Notes under the pieces: generated by a model
The model's database searches: none
What the model saw: the letters and a program-made list of their open reading frames with translations, nothing else
What the model was told of the DNA's origin: nothing
Shown here: positions 1 to 15,712 of the stretch, piece by piece
Position numbering within the stretch: position 1 is the first letter of the stretch
How the letters are laid out: every line of letters begins with the position of its first letter
From: Globodera rostochiensis
Lineage: Eukaryota > Nematoda > Chromadorea > Rhabditida > Heteroderidae
Reading direction: 5' to 3'
Assembly (NCBI GenBank): GCA_018350325.1
Contig: JAEVLN010000037.1
Span: 186,001-250,000 of the forward strand
Length of the DNA: 64,000 bases
Position numbers and translations under genes: made by a program

Positions 1-1035
1 GTTCGATTAACCGGTTCCAAACAATTCGATTAACCGGTTCCAAACAATTCGATTAACCGTAAACCAACAATTCCATAACCGGTTCCAACAATTCGATTAA
101 TCGGTTCCAAACAATTCGATTAACCGGTTCCAAACATTCGGTTAACCGGAACCCAGCAATTCGATTAACCGTAAACGAACAATTCGGTTAACCGGAACCC
201 AACAATTCGGTTAGATGGGACCAAACATTCAGTTAACCGGTTCCAAACAATTCGATTAACCGGTTCCAAACAATTCGATTAACCGGTTCCAAACATTCGG
301 TTAACCGGAACCCAACAATTCGGTTAAATGGAACCAAACATTTATTAACCGGTTCCAAACATTCGGTTAACCAGAACTTCCAAACAATTCGATTACCAAA
401 CGAACAATTCGATAAACCGGAAACGAACAATACGATTACCGGTTCCAAACAATTGATTAACCGGAACCCAACAATACGTTTAAATGGAACCAAACATTCG
501 GTTAACCGGAACCCAACAATTCGGTTAGATGGGACCAAACATTCAGTTAACCGGTTCCAAACAATTCGATTAACCGGTTCCAAACATTCGGTTAACCGGA
601 ACCCAACAATTCGGTTAATGGAACCAAACATTTATTAACCGGTTCCAAACATTCGGTTAACCAGAAGTTCCAAACAATTCGCGACCGGGCAAACAATTCA
701 ATTAACCGGAAACGAACAATATGATTATCGGTTCCAAACAATTCGATTAACCGAAAGAACAATTCTGTTAATCGGAACCAAACATTTATTAACCGGTTCC
801 AAACATTCGGTTAACCGGAAGTTCCAAATAATTCGATTAACCGAAACGAACAATTCGGTTAATCTGAACCAACAAACCGGTTCCAACAATTCGGTTAAAT
901 GGAAACAAACAATTGATTAACTGTAAACAAAAAATTCGGTTAACCGGAACCCAACAATATGATTACCGGTTCCAAACAATTCGTGACCGGGCAAACAATT
1001 CGATTAACCGGAACCCAACAATTCGATTATCTGTT
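1..1035. repeat. ~23-bp satellite-like array
   Basis: Degenerate direct repeats of a unit of about 23 bp containing ATTCGATTAACCGGTTCC, mixed with variants reading CATTCGGTTAACCGGAACCC. Because the unit contains the palindrome AACCGGTT, both strands look alike, and the open frames in this stretch come from the repeat and are not genes. The array starts at or before base 1 and stops near 1035. Confidence 0.9.
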
Positions 1036-2524
1036 TTTTTGTGTTACCAAAAATCATTTTGAATGGCAGCATTTTTTGTGAATTCAATTTTTAATTACAA
1101 AAATCTTTAAAAAGCAAAAATAGTTTTGTGTTTACCAAAAATATCTGAGCCAGTTTTTTAATGAAAAACATAAATCTGTTAACAATTCCATTAGATTTTC
1201 TTCAGCGGTGCCTTGGCACCGTCTGACAACCCCATTTAATACGTGTAATTATTTGGGCACTAGGCCAAAAAACGGCCAAAATGCCAACTGGACCAGAAAA
1301 CGAATTCGTTGGCGTGACAGTTTTAGTCCGAATTTTAACCGTTTTTAGGCTTAGTTGGCATTTGATCGGTGGAATTTCGTCCTGACTCGGTTAATGCGTG
1401 GTCCCAAAGACCGGGAGAATATGTTTTTTTGGATCAAATGATCGTTATGAAATTGATACTCTTTAAAAACATTGAATTATAATTTTAAAAATCACTCCCA
1501 GATATCCGGTATGCCGACTTTTGAACACCCGAGTTTTGTGCACAAGCATAAATTAGCAAAATATAAATTCCCCAATAACATTTTCGAGAAATTTACCCAC
1601 ATTTTTTACGAGTTTAGAAGAATTTAAAACGTGATTTATTGGATTATTTGGAAAGTAGCAATGTGAGACAAAATGCATAAAAATTATAAAGATAATTGTC
1701 GAATTGCAGGCAACGATTGGTGTATGATGTAAAAGTGAAGACAAAGCTGAAACAGAACATAATGCAAAATTAATTGTTTGGTTTGGAATTCATCAAATTT
1801 TACTCAAAATTTTCTGTTTTATTGAAACTGTTTGCATTCTGGAATTAAATTTCCGATCGTTCCAAACCAATTTTATATTTTAAAATCATGAATTTTGAAC
1901 AACAAAAAATGAAAGAATAAATATGTATACGACGTACCCATTGGGGGAGGGGAGGGAGGGGGGGGGGGATGGAAAAAATTTTGAAAAACATTTTTAGACT
2001 AAATGAGCACCAAAAAGAACAACAAAAATGCCATCATATAATATTTATTTGCATGTATTGGGTGGTGGCAATCGTTCAGTCTCAGAAATAAAAATTTTAT
2101 ATATTCTTTCCAGCATTGAAGCAATGTCCGAAGAATAAATCCGGCTTGCGGTAAACCGGGTCCTAGGCTTTAAAAGCCGGGTTTTTTTTCATAATTAAAT
2201 TCTTTAATTTTGAACCCCGATTCCCCCAAAATGCTGGCACTTCAAACACCGATCTTGTCCGGTCAAAATTAATTAAATATTAATAAAATTGATTATCAAC
2301 CATTTTTTTCCAAATTTTTCACTAAGTCCAAAACTTTGAATTTTAGTTGCCAAAATGTTGTGGAGAGAAAATAACAAAATTAAAAAAAGTCTGAAGGCAA
2401 TAAATAAAGCGTGAAGGAGGAATATATGTAAATATGCGCGCCTCAATCATTTGGTAGCAAATAATAAAATTTTTTGTTTTTGTTTTAAATTTCTGGCCAA
2501 ATATTTTTGTGTTTCCGCGCAATT
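1036..2524. other. gene-free AT-rich spacer
   Basis: No coding exon is recognisable on either strand. The stretch is AT-rich, with a homopolymer-like G run near 1944-1968 and a short GC-rich patch (2130-2180) that reads like the flank of one of the motif-cored dispersed elements seen elsewhere. It is the 3' flank of the GTPase gene that ends at 2525. Confidence 0.6.
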
Positions 2525-7686
<5,162 letters not shown>

Positions 7687-7786
7687 CAGGGATGGGCAAA
7701 ATTTCGAATTTCGGGTTTCGATTTTATTTTCCGATTTCGGAATTTCGGGTTTCGGATTTTATTTTTTCCCCGATTTTCCATCCCTG
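7687..7786. mobile_element. hAT-like MITE, 100 bp, TTTCGG-cored
   Basis: Ends CAGGGATGG and CCATCCCTG are perfect inverted repeats. The flanks GCGTAGGC (7679-7686 and 7787-7794) are a perfect 8-bp direct duplication. The interior is iterated TTTCGGAATTTCGGG-type sequence. YA-G-NG ends with an 8-bp duplication fit the hAT superfamily (established knowledge). Confidence 0.9.
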
Positions 7787-8743
7787 GCGTAGGCTGCTTC
7801 CGTTTTTAAACTGAAAAGCTGACGTGTGAAATGAGTTCCCTTCCCCCTCACACACTTTAGTGTCCCCCGCCGTTCCCATCCCCCACAGCGATATTATAAA
7901 TCATTTTCTCAGAAATGGGCTCATAAAAAATGAAAAAATGTTTTTATGGCGTAGTAGGGATTTACTTTCGCATGGCCGCTGTGTGTGGGAGTTGGTTGGC
8001 TGTTGGCGTAAGCAAAACATATTTTTTTACATATGTCAGGGTAACAAATGTGCAGTCTTTTACGTCATGAGCGTGCGGGGGATAAAGTGCTAAAAAGCTG
8101 TCGGAGCGGACACTTTTTTTTTGTTGAGAATTTTAAGTAAAAAAAAGACAAAATTATAAAAATGATTTGAGCGCTATTAAAGAAATGCGGTTTATTAATT
8201 TAAATTTTAAAACAATATTTCTATGGCTTGTGAAAGCAGAGAGGGATTGTAAAGAAATTTCAGAATTTCCTCCTAGCCTAATACCTTCAAAATGTGACCT
8301 TTTGATGAACGTAAAAATGCGGGAAAATCCAACAAAAATTTTGTCCTTAATATCATACATGTGTACACACATATAGCAAGAAGGTATGGGACTAGTTGGA
8401 GGATGTGTTGAAGACGACGAAGACAGATGGATGGGGAAAGACGAGAACTTAGGGGGGGGGGGGGGAGGGAGCCGATGGTTGGGGGTTGGCTAAGGAGGAA
8501 AAAATCCGGAATTTCCTACCCCCCCCCCCTTCCCCCGTATTATGTGATGGCGGGGGGGGGGGGGGGGTGGTCGTCGTCGTCGTCAGTCAGTCGGTCGGTC
8601 AATGAATGGGGCTCAATGGGAAGAAGGATTTGGGATTTTCCGCGCTTAACCGACCGACTAAATGGACGACGGGGGGGGGAGGGCGGACGATCGGCGGAGA
8701 GCTTTTTTATGGGCAGAAGGAGTGCATTTTATTATATTTAGCA
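7787..8743. other. gene-free stretch with long G runs
   Basis: No supported gene. Several uninterrupted G or C tracts of 9 to about 17 bases occur at 8452-8465, 8520-8529 and 8551-8567, together with GTC/CGG microsatellite at 8568-8600. The open frames crossing this stretch are compositional. Confidence 0.6.
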
Positions 8744-9363
8744 TCACCGGGACAGCTGTGGCAATATACGCAGTGTGGAGACAACAATTTGGATGCCTAG
8801 GGGCCAATAGGAAAAATGTTTAAATTTTTGAAAGAATGCTGAGATAAAATTTGTTGGACTTTTTAACAACTTTTCATATAGTGTTTGTTTTAAGGTTGAG
8901 CCCCGACCCCGACCCCCGACATGGCCAACCCCGGCTTCCCCGAACCCCAAACTCCGACCCCGACCCCCGACATCGTCAACTCCGGCCTCCCCGACCACCG
9001 ACTTTCCCGCCCCGAGGGGTCGGGGCTCAACCCTAGTTTGTTCTAAACGGTATACCACAATTTTTGGTACTGAATTCGGGGCGGAATATCTGGGGCGTAG
9101 TTTAGCCCCGATGGGTATTTTCAGTGTGTTTGGTGTCGTCACGTTGAAATCGTTCCTGGCCAGCACCGCAGAAATTGCGTTTACTGCTCGAGAGGGTAGA
9201 GTTAGTTGTTGAACACCGACCGGGTTATCCCGTACTGATACTACATCCGGGTATTTTGAATTAATTGAGTCCAAATTATCCAGACACTGACAAATTACTG
9301 CTTCTTGGATCTGTGCTATACAATCCTCTCTACTCCAAGTGAGTTTAGGTAATATTGCGCATT
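8744..9363 (-). CDS. unknown ORF interrupted in frame by an hAT-like element
   Basis: An uninterrupted minus-strand frame runs from a stop near 9363 to a stop at 8744 (about 205 residues). The upstream part (about 9360-9044) has ordinary mixed composition, with segments such as DSINSKYPDVVSVRDNPVG and SRAVNAISAVLARNDFNV. The middle 51 codons are an inserted element (8891-9035 plus its 8-bp duplication), after which the frame continues into YEKLLKSPTNFISAFFQKF. Insertion length plus duplication is 153 bp, so the frame is kept. No ATG begins the frame, so this is probably an internal or last exon. I do not recognise the family; a retroelement remnant is possible. It lies about 200 bp downstream of the collagen gene on the same strand. 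Confidence 0.4.
8891..9035. mobile_element. hAT-like MITE, 145 bp, CCCCGAC-cored
   Basis: Left end TAAGGTTGAGCCCC pairs with right end GGGGCTCAACCCTA. The flanks GTTTGTTT and GTTTGTTC are an 8-bp duplication with one mismatch. The core is reiterated CCCCGACCCCGAC. A sibling with matching ends lies at 17515-17675. It sits inside an open reading frame. Confidence 0.9.
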
Positions 9364-9573
9364 GTCAACTTATTTTAAAGAAAAAAATGGTCCATTTAAA
9401 TTTTAAAAATTTATTCCGTTCCTTTTTGGTAGCTCAACAAAAGCCAAGTCCAAAAGAAAAAAAAAATAATTTTGGCATAAAAATGCAATCCATGTGTGAA
9501 AAAGTATGAAAGACTTGAAGGGATCGAGTGATTTGATCTTTCCATGCTGGGACGATCAGTTGTTGTGCCACAT

Positions 9574-10911
9574 TCAGTAGCCTGGGGCCGTGCGAGGCGG
9601 TGGGCAATGGTCTGAAAAAGTTTAAAATTTTTGAAAAATAATCAAAAATCACCCCAAAAAACTGACCGCAAGCTCCTTTGCCTCCCTGTTGGCCAGCCTC
9701 TCCAGCCTGGCCAGGGCCTCCAGGGTTTCCGGCCGAGCCGGGTCCTCCTGCATCTCCGGGTGGTCCTTCGCCTCCGGGCTTGCCATCCTCTCCAGGGTGT
9801 CCCGGCTCTCCAGGGCCTCCGGGCTGGCCAGACGGTCCGGGCGGGCCGGGCGGTCCCTGTGAGGGTGGGCCTTGCGTGACCTGTCCAGGTCCACCGGGTT
9901 GGCCAGGCTCTCCATTGCCTCCTGGCTGTCCGTCGGGTCCGGGCGGGCCAGCCGGTCCGGGAGGTCCTTTTCCGCCTCCGGTTGCGGGCGCACCAGGCTG
10001 ACCGGGGTTTCCGTTCGGGCCAGGCGGTCCGGGAGGACCAGGCTGTCCGTCATGGCCGGGCTCGCAAGTCGGGGTGCATCCTCCACCAGCGCTGGGCGCG
10101 GGCGGCGCTTGGGCTTAAAAAATTTTAAATAGATTTGTTTTTTTTTACGTATTTCATCATTTCTTACCGTCAGGTCCAGGTTGTCCAGCGCCTCCGGGCT
10201 GTCCATCGCCTCCGGGTTGTCCTGCGGGTCCAGGAGGACCAGGCGGTCCCGCCGGTGATTGTCCACAGCCACAGCAGCCGCCTCCACCGCCGCCACCGCC
10301 TCCTCCACCTCCGCTAACGGCACCGCCAATACCACTGACGGGAGCAGCACCGCCTCCACCGCCGCCGCCGCCGCCACTGACGGGGCCAGCACCACCGCCG
10401 CCGCCGCCACTGACGGGGCCAGCACCACCGCCGCCTCCGCCGCCACTGACAGCACCGCCGCCACCATCACCGCCATAGCTTTGGCGTCCTTGACGTCCGA
10501 CGCCACGTGGGTGGACGCCACGTGTGTGGCGCACACCACCGGATGTTTGAGCATAGGCTTGCGTTCGGGTCACCTGAAGTTTGTGTGTGAACAAATTTAG
10601 ACAAAAATGCCAATATTTTTGTTGTTGTTGTCTGGATAGTGCCAATACGAACCTCACGCCAGATGTTGCCCGAACGCAGTTTGCAGAAATCCACCTCGTT
10701 CTGCATCTGGGTGCCCAGCTGTTGGAAGTGCTGGACAGCTAGCGGAACGGTGACCACGCACACCTATTATATAAAATATATTTAAAAAAAAATGGAAATT
10801 ATGCTTCACCAGTGTTGCCACTGTGGCCAGGCACACGCCAAAGAATGCCAATGTGCGCAAGGACTCCGCCTCGTGCCGTTGGTTTTGCTTGTCAAAGTCG
10901 GAAGCGTCCAT
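9574..10911 (-). CDS. cuticle collagen
   Basis: Exons 10911-10810, 10763-10653, 10573-10168, 10113-9667 and 9611-9574 join in frame to 367 residues. Order of parts: a short cytoplasmic start ([20 protein letters not shown]), a hydrophobic signal-anchor (about 20-45), a non-collagenous region with a single Cys ([14 protein letters not shown]), a block of about 60 residues dominated by Gly with AGPVSG repeats, then two Gly-X-Y domains separated by a Cys pair (GCTPTCEPG), and the classic C-terminus [13 protein letters not shown]. Cuticle collagens are secreted by the hypodermis and cross-linked through these Cys clusters (family knowledge). All four introns are short (46-79 bp). The poly-Gly block before the first Gly-X-Y run is longer than I would expect for the family. 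Family is certain; orthology is not assigned. Confidence 0.95.
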
Positions 10912-11632
10912 TTTTGGTGGTTGCACTTGGAGCAGCAACTGATGGCCAACTGGACGTTGTGCATCGCTTAAATAGTGGGGACATAACCCCGTTGACAACG
11001 CCAAATGTGTGGCCCGAAGAATTTTCTGATTGTTGTAAAGCATCTTTTAGTGCACACGAAAGACCATTCCGAAAAACGGGTTACGCGACGACGGGCGGAA
11101 GTTTTACAACAAACAAAAAAAAATTCCACGAAAATGACACATTGGACGAAAGTGTAAAAATTATGCACTAAAAACTGTTTGTAGTTAGTTCATTGTTGTG
11201 CTGCTTGTGTCGCTCGCTGATCATTGTTTACGTGGTGGCGTTGCGCGAAAAATGGGCGCAATTTGCCCGAGGCGATTTTGTGATCACCCCCCCCCCCCGA
11301 AGGGACAAACAAAGAGTAATAGGACAAATACAGTAAAAGCGAAGGAAACTCCACAAAACTTTACGCTTTCTTGCAATTTTTTGATCACAAAAATCGATTT
11401 GAAATAAATGTTTGGAATTTAGGTATGTAGCAAGAACTTTAGTGTTTTAATAATAAAATTATTAAGAGATTAGACAATTGATGAAAGAAAATATTATAAT
11501 TTGCCAATTAATTTTAAATTCTTTTATTTTCCATCAATTTACAAATTAAATTTACATTCAAAACCAAGCAAATTTCATCTTTTTGGCATTATGTTCATAC
11601 GCGCGCAAAATTGTCACTGCACTTCTTTTTCA
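10912..11632. other. intergenic spacer between collagen and Cys-rich gene
   Basis: Promoter side of the collagen gene (minus strand) and 3' side of the Cys-rich gene. It holds a C run at 11286-11297 and no supported coding exon. Open frames around 10812-11171 are antisense to collagen exon 1 and its flank. Confidence 0.55.
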
Positions 11633-12853
11633 TCACTTTCGCCAAAACCCGTGCAGTTGCTGCTGCTGCTGTTGTTGCTGAACAGCTTGAACTTGTTGTT
11701 CTCCTTGTTGCTGACACTGCACGCACTTGCCGTCCACACAACACTGTCCCTGCGTACACTTTGCGCATTGTCCGTTTGCACAGCAACAACCTTGTCCTCC
11801 GCCAGCAGCAGCAATTGGTGTCTGAACAATTTGTCGTTAGAAGAGCTGGGATTTAAATGCACCAAAATTGCCAAAATATGCATTTTTAACAATTTTTTTG
11901 CTAAAGTATGCTCCGAAATCCTCAAAATATGCAAAATTTTGTTTTTTATTGAATTTTGTTAAAAAGTTTTTAGTCAAAAAAGTGCTAAAATATGCAAGAA
12001 AAAAACCAACGTAACAACAACTTTTTTAAGCTAATTTCATCGAAAAATTGCACAAAAAATATGCAAATGCATATAAATTCCAGCCCTGGTGATTAGTGTT
12101 GTCGGTTTCAAAACCCAAACCTAACACGGAAAAAACCCCCGGGTTTATTTTTCAATTTTTACTTGTGCCGGTGCCGTTGTTGATTGTGCCGTGCTTCTGC
12201 GTCGGCGCCCCGGCATTTGAATCACACGGATGGGCGGCGAACCTTGGGATGACATGGCCGTTGCGGCACTCATTGCCGCCAATGCGGCAGCAGTGTTATC
12301 ATTGTTGTTGTTGTTGCCGCCGCCGCCGCAACAACAACAGTCGCAACAACAGCCGCCCCCCGAACCTTAAATCAAAATTTAAGCAAAAATATAAATAGAA
12401 ATGGCAAAATTAAATTGTGAAACTTATATCAAAATTTAAGCAAAAATAGACATGGAAATTAAAATTGTGAAACTTATATGAAAATGGAAAAATTAAACTT
12501 GTGAAAGCACAAATTTTGTTTTATTTATATAGATTTTAAAAATTTACTAATAAATTACGAAATAATTAGAACTTGTGTAAAAATTTCAACCAACACTTAA
12601 TAGGAATATAATGGTTGACCATGAAGTTGAAGCAGTACCCACCTCCTGTATTAGTGTTCGGCAACGGAATCACTGTTCCGTTGACGTCGACAGCAAGCTG
12701 CGACTGTTGATTGTTGTTGTTGTTGCCACAACAGCAGCAACAGTCGCAGCAACAACAGGCAACGACCGGTGGCAGCAAAACGGTCCAGCAGAACAACAGC
12801 AGCAACAGACCTGGCATGGCAACACTAGAAGCCGAAGTCATCGTCTTCGTCAT
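11633..12853 (-). CDS. secreted Cys-cluster protein, candidate new family
   Basis: Three exons, 12853-12643, 12365-12163 and 11821-11633, join in frame (phases 1 and 0) to 200 residues. Residues 13-32 form a signal peptide (LLLLLFCWTVLLPPVVA) after a short N-terminus; an in-frame upstream ATG exists at 12910. The mature protein opens with CCCCDCCCCC followed by five Asn. Exon 2 repeats the design, CCCDCCCC then Gly4 and Asn5. Exon 3 has spaced Cys (QGCCCANGQCAKC, GQCCVDGKCVQC) and a polyGln stretch before FWRK and the stop. Two exons encoding the same Cys-cluster plus polyAsn layout suggest internal duplication. I recognise no family; metal binding or disulfide cross-linking in cuticle or gland secretion are guesses. 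Intron 2 holds an hAT-like element. Confidence 0.8.
11841..12088. mobile_element. hAT-like MITE in intron 2 of the Cys-cluster gene
   Basis: Left end AAGAGCTGGGATTTAAATGC mirrors right end GCATATAAATTCCAGCCCTG. Flanks GTCGTTAG and GTGATTAG match at 6 of 8 positions, so this is an older copy. A relative with matching ends lies at 36968-37200. Confidence 0.7.
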
Positions 12854-14690
12854 TACAAATTGGGGAAAAAACTTAAAATTAATTAATAAATAAGGCCAAT
12901 GGTCGGGCAAAAGTTCCAGCAGATCACAGGACGTAACGCAACCTGATCAGATCAACAAATGACACAGAACTTGCAAAATCTGTCACATTTTTAAGGGGAA
13001 AATTGACGCAAAAAATGAAAGTGCACCAGGAGGGGCGGGTTTTTTCACACTTTGTGGCCAACCCCCGAGGGGTTTCCGGTCTCCTCCATTGAATCCGTGG
13101 CCAAACATGGCCGCGTGTTCCGGAAATTGTCCTCAATAACTGGAGTCTGTGCGATAACAATTACTCGGGGTCCATGACACACAAAATTATTCGGGTCGTA
13201 TGCAAACAATTTTTGTGGACTTTCCAATGAATGAAAGGCATAAGAGAATGAATTGGTCAGGTTTTGGAGTTAAGGTCATGTGAAGACAGCAGAAACTGTA
13301 TATTCTGTGAGAGATTGTTGCAAAAAAAATTACTTAATTAATTTTTTTACAAAAAATATCAGATTATTATTAAAGGTCAATCATTCTGATCAGAATAAAT
13401 TATAGTCTTTCTCGCTAAATTGTGACGTTTATTTAAAACAATTGATCAGATTGGTTATTTCGTAAATTTTCGTTCTTGTCCGATGCTTTCCATTAAACTG
13501 ATTTCGGCAACCGTTTGCTTTTCCATGGTTAAATTTATTCGAATTATTTTTATGATAAAATCAGTATTTTCACAAATTAAATATTTATAAATTTTATTTT
13601 GACAATTTTAGACAGTTTTTCGCTGGAAGTATTCATCGTAGTCAGAAATTGGCATTGTCTGGTGACGTTGATCACAATTTAATTTAGGGTTTTTTTCAGT
13701 TGCAATTTATACAAATTGATTAGTGAGTTCAATTCGCTTAATTGCTTTAATTAAACTCTAGGGCTCCTCGAGAGTGTCGATCTCGACTCGAGAAATTTCT
13801 CGGTTTTTGGGGTCTCGGGGTCATTTCTCGGTCTCGGAAAACGAGACCGAGCAAATTTTAGAAATACTTAATTTAATACTTTTGCATAAGTTTTATTCTT
13901 TTAATTTAATAATTACTCTTTTTTATTGATTCTTAGTCGAAAACAAAAACATTACTCAGAAAACCTCAGGCAAATTTAAAAACAAAACTAAATTGTATAA
14001 CTGTCAAAATCCATCGACCACATCATTCAATAGAAAATAAATAAATAAAAAATCGTTGTTTTTTCACTGTTCGCCGGCGGGGGCTTCCCCATCAGAATTT
14101 GTATTCAAAGTCCGGCCCAAAATTCGCTTTAATTTTGCCGCCAGTACCTAACAATGAAACGCATGGAAACAAATCGGCGCCAGAATCGACAAATAAATTG
14201 GCTGTGTCTGCAAAAATAAGCAAATAAAATCAAATATAATTTACAAATTTAGTGCGTTATGTTAACTAAAGATCGAACAAGACCGGAGATCGGACAGGAT
14301 TTTCGGACAGGATTTTTCAGGACTCTTGATCCGGAATCCTGGTATTTCGTCGAAGCCCCGGGATCAGGATATCTGGAAATAGGGATTTTGTCCTGATAGA
14401 TCCCGATCCTGGTCTCCAACTCGTTCCAGATCCGGAATCCTGGTATTTTCGTCGAAGCCCCAGGATCAGGATATCGGGGAACTGGGATTTTGTCCTGATA
14501 AATCCTGATCCTGGTCTCCAAATCCTAGTACGGCATTTTTTCAAAATTCCGGCCTTAAAAATGTTACAAAGCCAGACCTCAAAAAGCGGGCAAAAAGCGA
14601 AGCAAATACATCCCAAATTCAAAAAACCTATTAAAATTATAAATGTCTTTAATTTTTTTTTTAATATCTTTCTTTCTCACCCAAACGCCG
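12854..14690. other. gene-free stretch with repeat fragments
   Basis: No exon supported. 13760-13856 is a CTCGA/CTCGG-cored fragment beginning TAGGGCTCCTCGAG. 14278-14525 contains two direct copies of a ~120-bp block rich in GATCCTGATCC and GGAATCCTGGTATTT. The remainder is AT-rich. Confidence 0.55.
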
Positions 14691-15284
14691 TCCGTTCTTT
14701 GTGTAAATGATTTGGCGAGTTGCCAAATTGACGCCGCAGCCGACGACGTCGCCGTCACCAAACAAACGGTTTTCACGAATGCAAGGGCGTCCATTGATGC
14801 CGTAGCCACATAACTTACCGTTTTTTCCCTAAGATTTTCACTTCGTAGTAGAAAATGCCGAGAAATTTTTTCGGTATTGGCCGTTCAGCGAAGACCGATC
14901 GGAATTCTAAAAAGGATTTTGTGAACTCACTTTTTTTCCTTAATTCACTTAACTTCTATTTCAGGGGGGGGGGGGGTCTACTTTAGGGGGGGGGGTGTAT
15001 TTTAGGAAATACGGTAATTCATAATCCTGTGCTCTAATTTTTTGTTTTGAGAAACCAATTAAAGAAAATGTAAATATATTAAATCTTTGAGGGGTCCAAC
15101 GGCAGGCAGGCCGAAGGTTGAAGAATTTAAAAAAAGTTATACCTAAACAAAAAACAATAACTTTTTCCCACCTTTTCGATCGCATCTTTCGAATTGTTTC
15201 CCAATTCCTCCAACTTTTTATTCGTTTCCGTCAGCACCAATTCCATCTGTTCAACTCTTTCACGCGCGACCCATTTGGCGCCTT
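14691..15284 (-). pseudogene. SPRY-domain gene fragment with coiled coil (SPRYSEC/RanBPM-like)
   Basis: Three recognisable pieces lie in order. 15284-15172 encodes a charged heptad-like stretch (RVEQMELVLTETNKKLEEL), as in the coiled coil preceding SPRY in many cyst-nematode genes. 14906-14819 encodes [10 protein letters not shown] then [13 protein letters not shown], the start of a SPRY domain. About 14809-14691 encodes [12 protein letters not shown] then [22 protein letters not shown], the later part of SPRY. The roughly 30 residues that should join the last two pieces are absent: the segments are only about 10 bp apart and in an incompatible frame (an in-frame TAA follows LGKK). No C-terminal exon is convincing. 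This is best read as a decayed copy or an assembly deletion. Such proteins include plant-cell effectors in cyst nematodes (family knowledge); no signal peptide is visible here. Confidence 0.75.
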
Positions 15285-15544
15285 CTGAAAATTTTTTCGG
15301 TTAAAACCAAAAATTCGACAGATTTATTATCCAATGAGAATTCGGGTCCGGTCGTTTCGGCGTGACCGGTTCGGCGCCGCCGTTTCGGCGCGACCGATTC
15401 GGCGCGGTATCGTTTCGGCGCGACCAGTTCGGCGCCCACACAAATAATTTTATGTCGGCGCCGACAAATCTTAATTTAATTAACGCGAAACACTGTAGAG
15501 TCTTCTCGATATTCTATAAGTATTCTTTTTCCCAGGCATGGACA

Positions 15545-15712
15545 CGGTTATGAATTTCCTTAACCGTAACCGCCCGTCCTCAAACACTTAGAAACGTTAA
15601 CCGTCCGTAACCGCCCGTCTTAAAAATCTCATAACCGTTAACCGCCCGTAACCGCCCGTCCTCAAAATCTCATAACCGTTAACCGCCCGCGGTTATCCGC
15701 GGTTAACCGCAT
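15545..15712. repeat. AACCGCCCGT-iterated repeat
   Basis: Direct iterations of CCGTAACCGCCCGT interleaved with TCCTCAAAATCTCATAACC. It is preceded by CGTTTCGGCGCGACC-type sequence at 15345-15450 whose complement reappears at 16545-16600, so the whole 15.35-16.60 kb block may be one large element with inverted ends. Confidence 0.7.

Noticed and set aside
233..638. Open frames of 61-132 residues with repeated RIVGFRLTECL and RNPTIRLNG
   Set aside because: Translations of the 23-bp satellite; no independent coding evidence.
1..1035. CRISPR array
   Set aside because: Repeats are contiguous and degenerate without unique spacers, and the genome is clearly eukaryotic.
9678..10600. Plus-strand Pro/Gly and Ala/Thr-rich frames over the collagen locus
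   Set aside because: Antisense reading of Gly-X-Y codons; the minus-strand five-exon collagen model explains the sequence.
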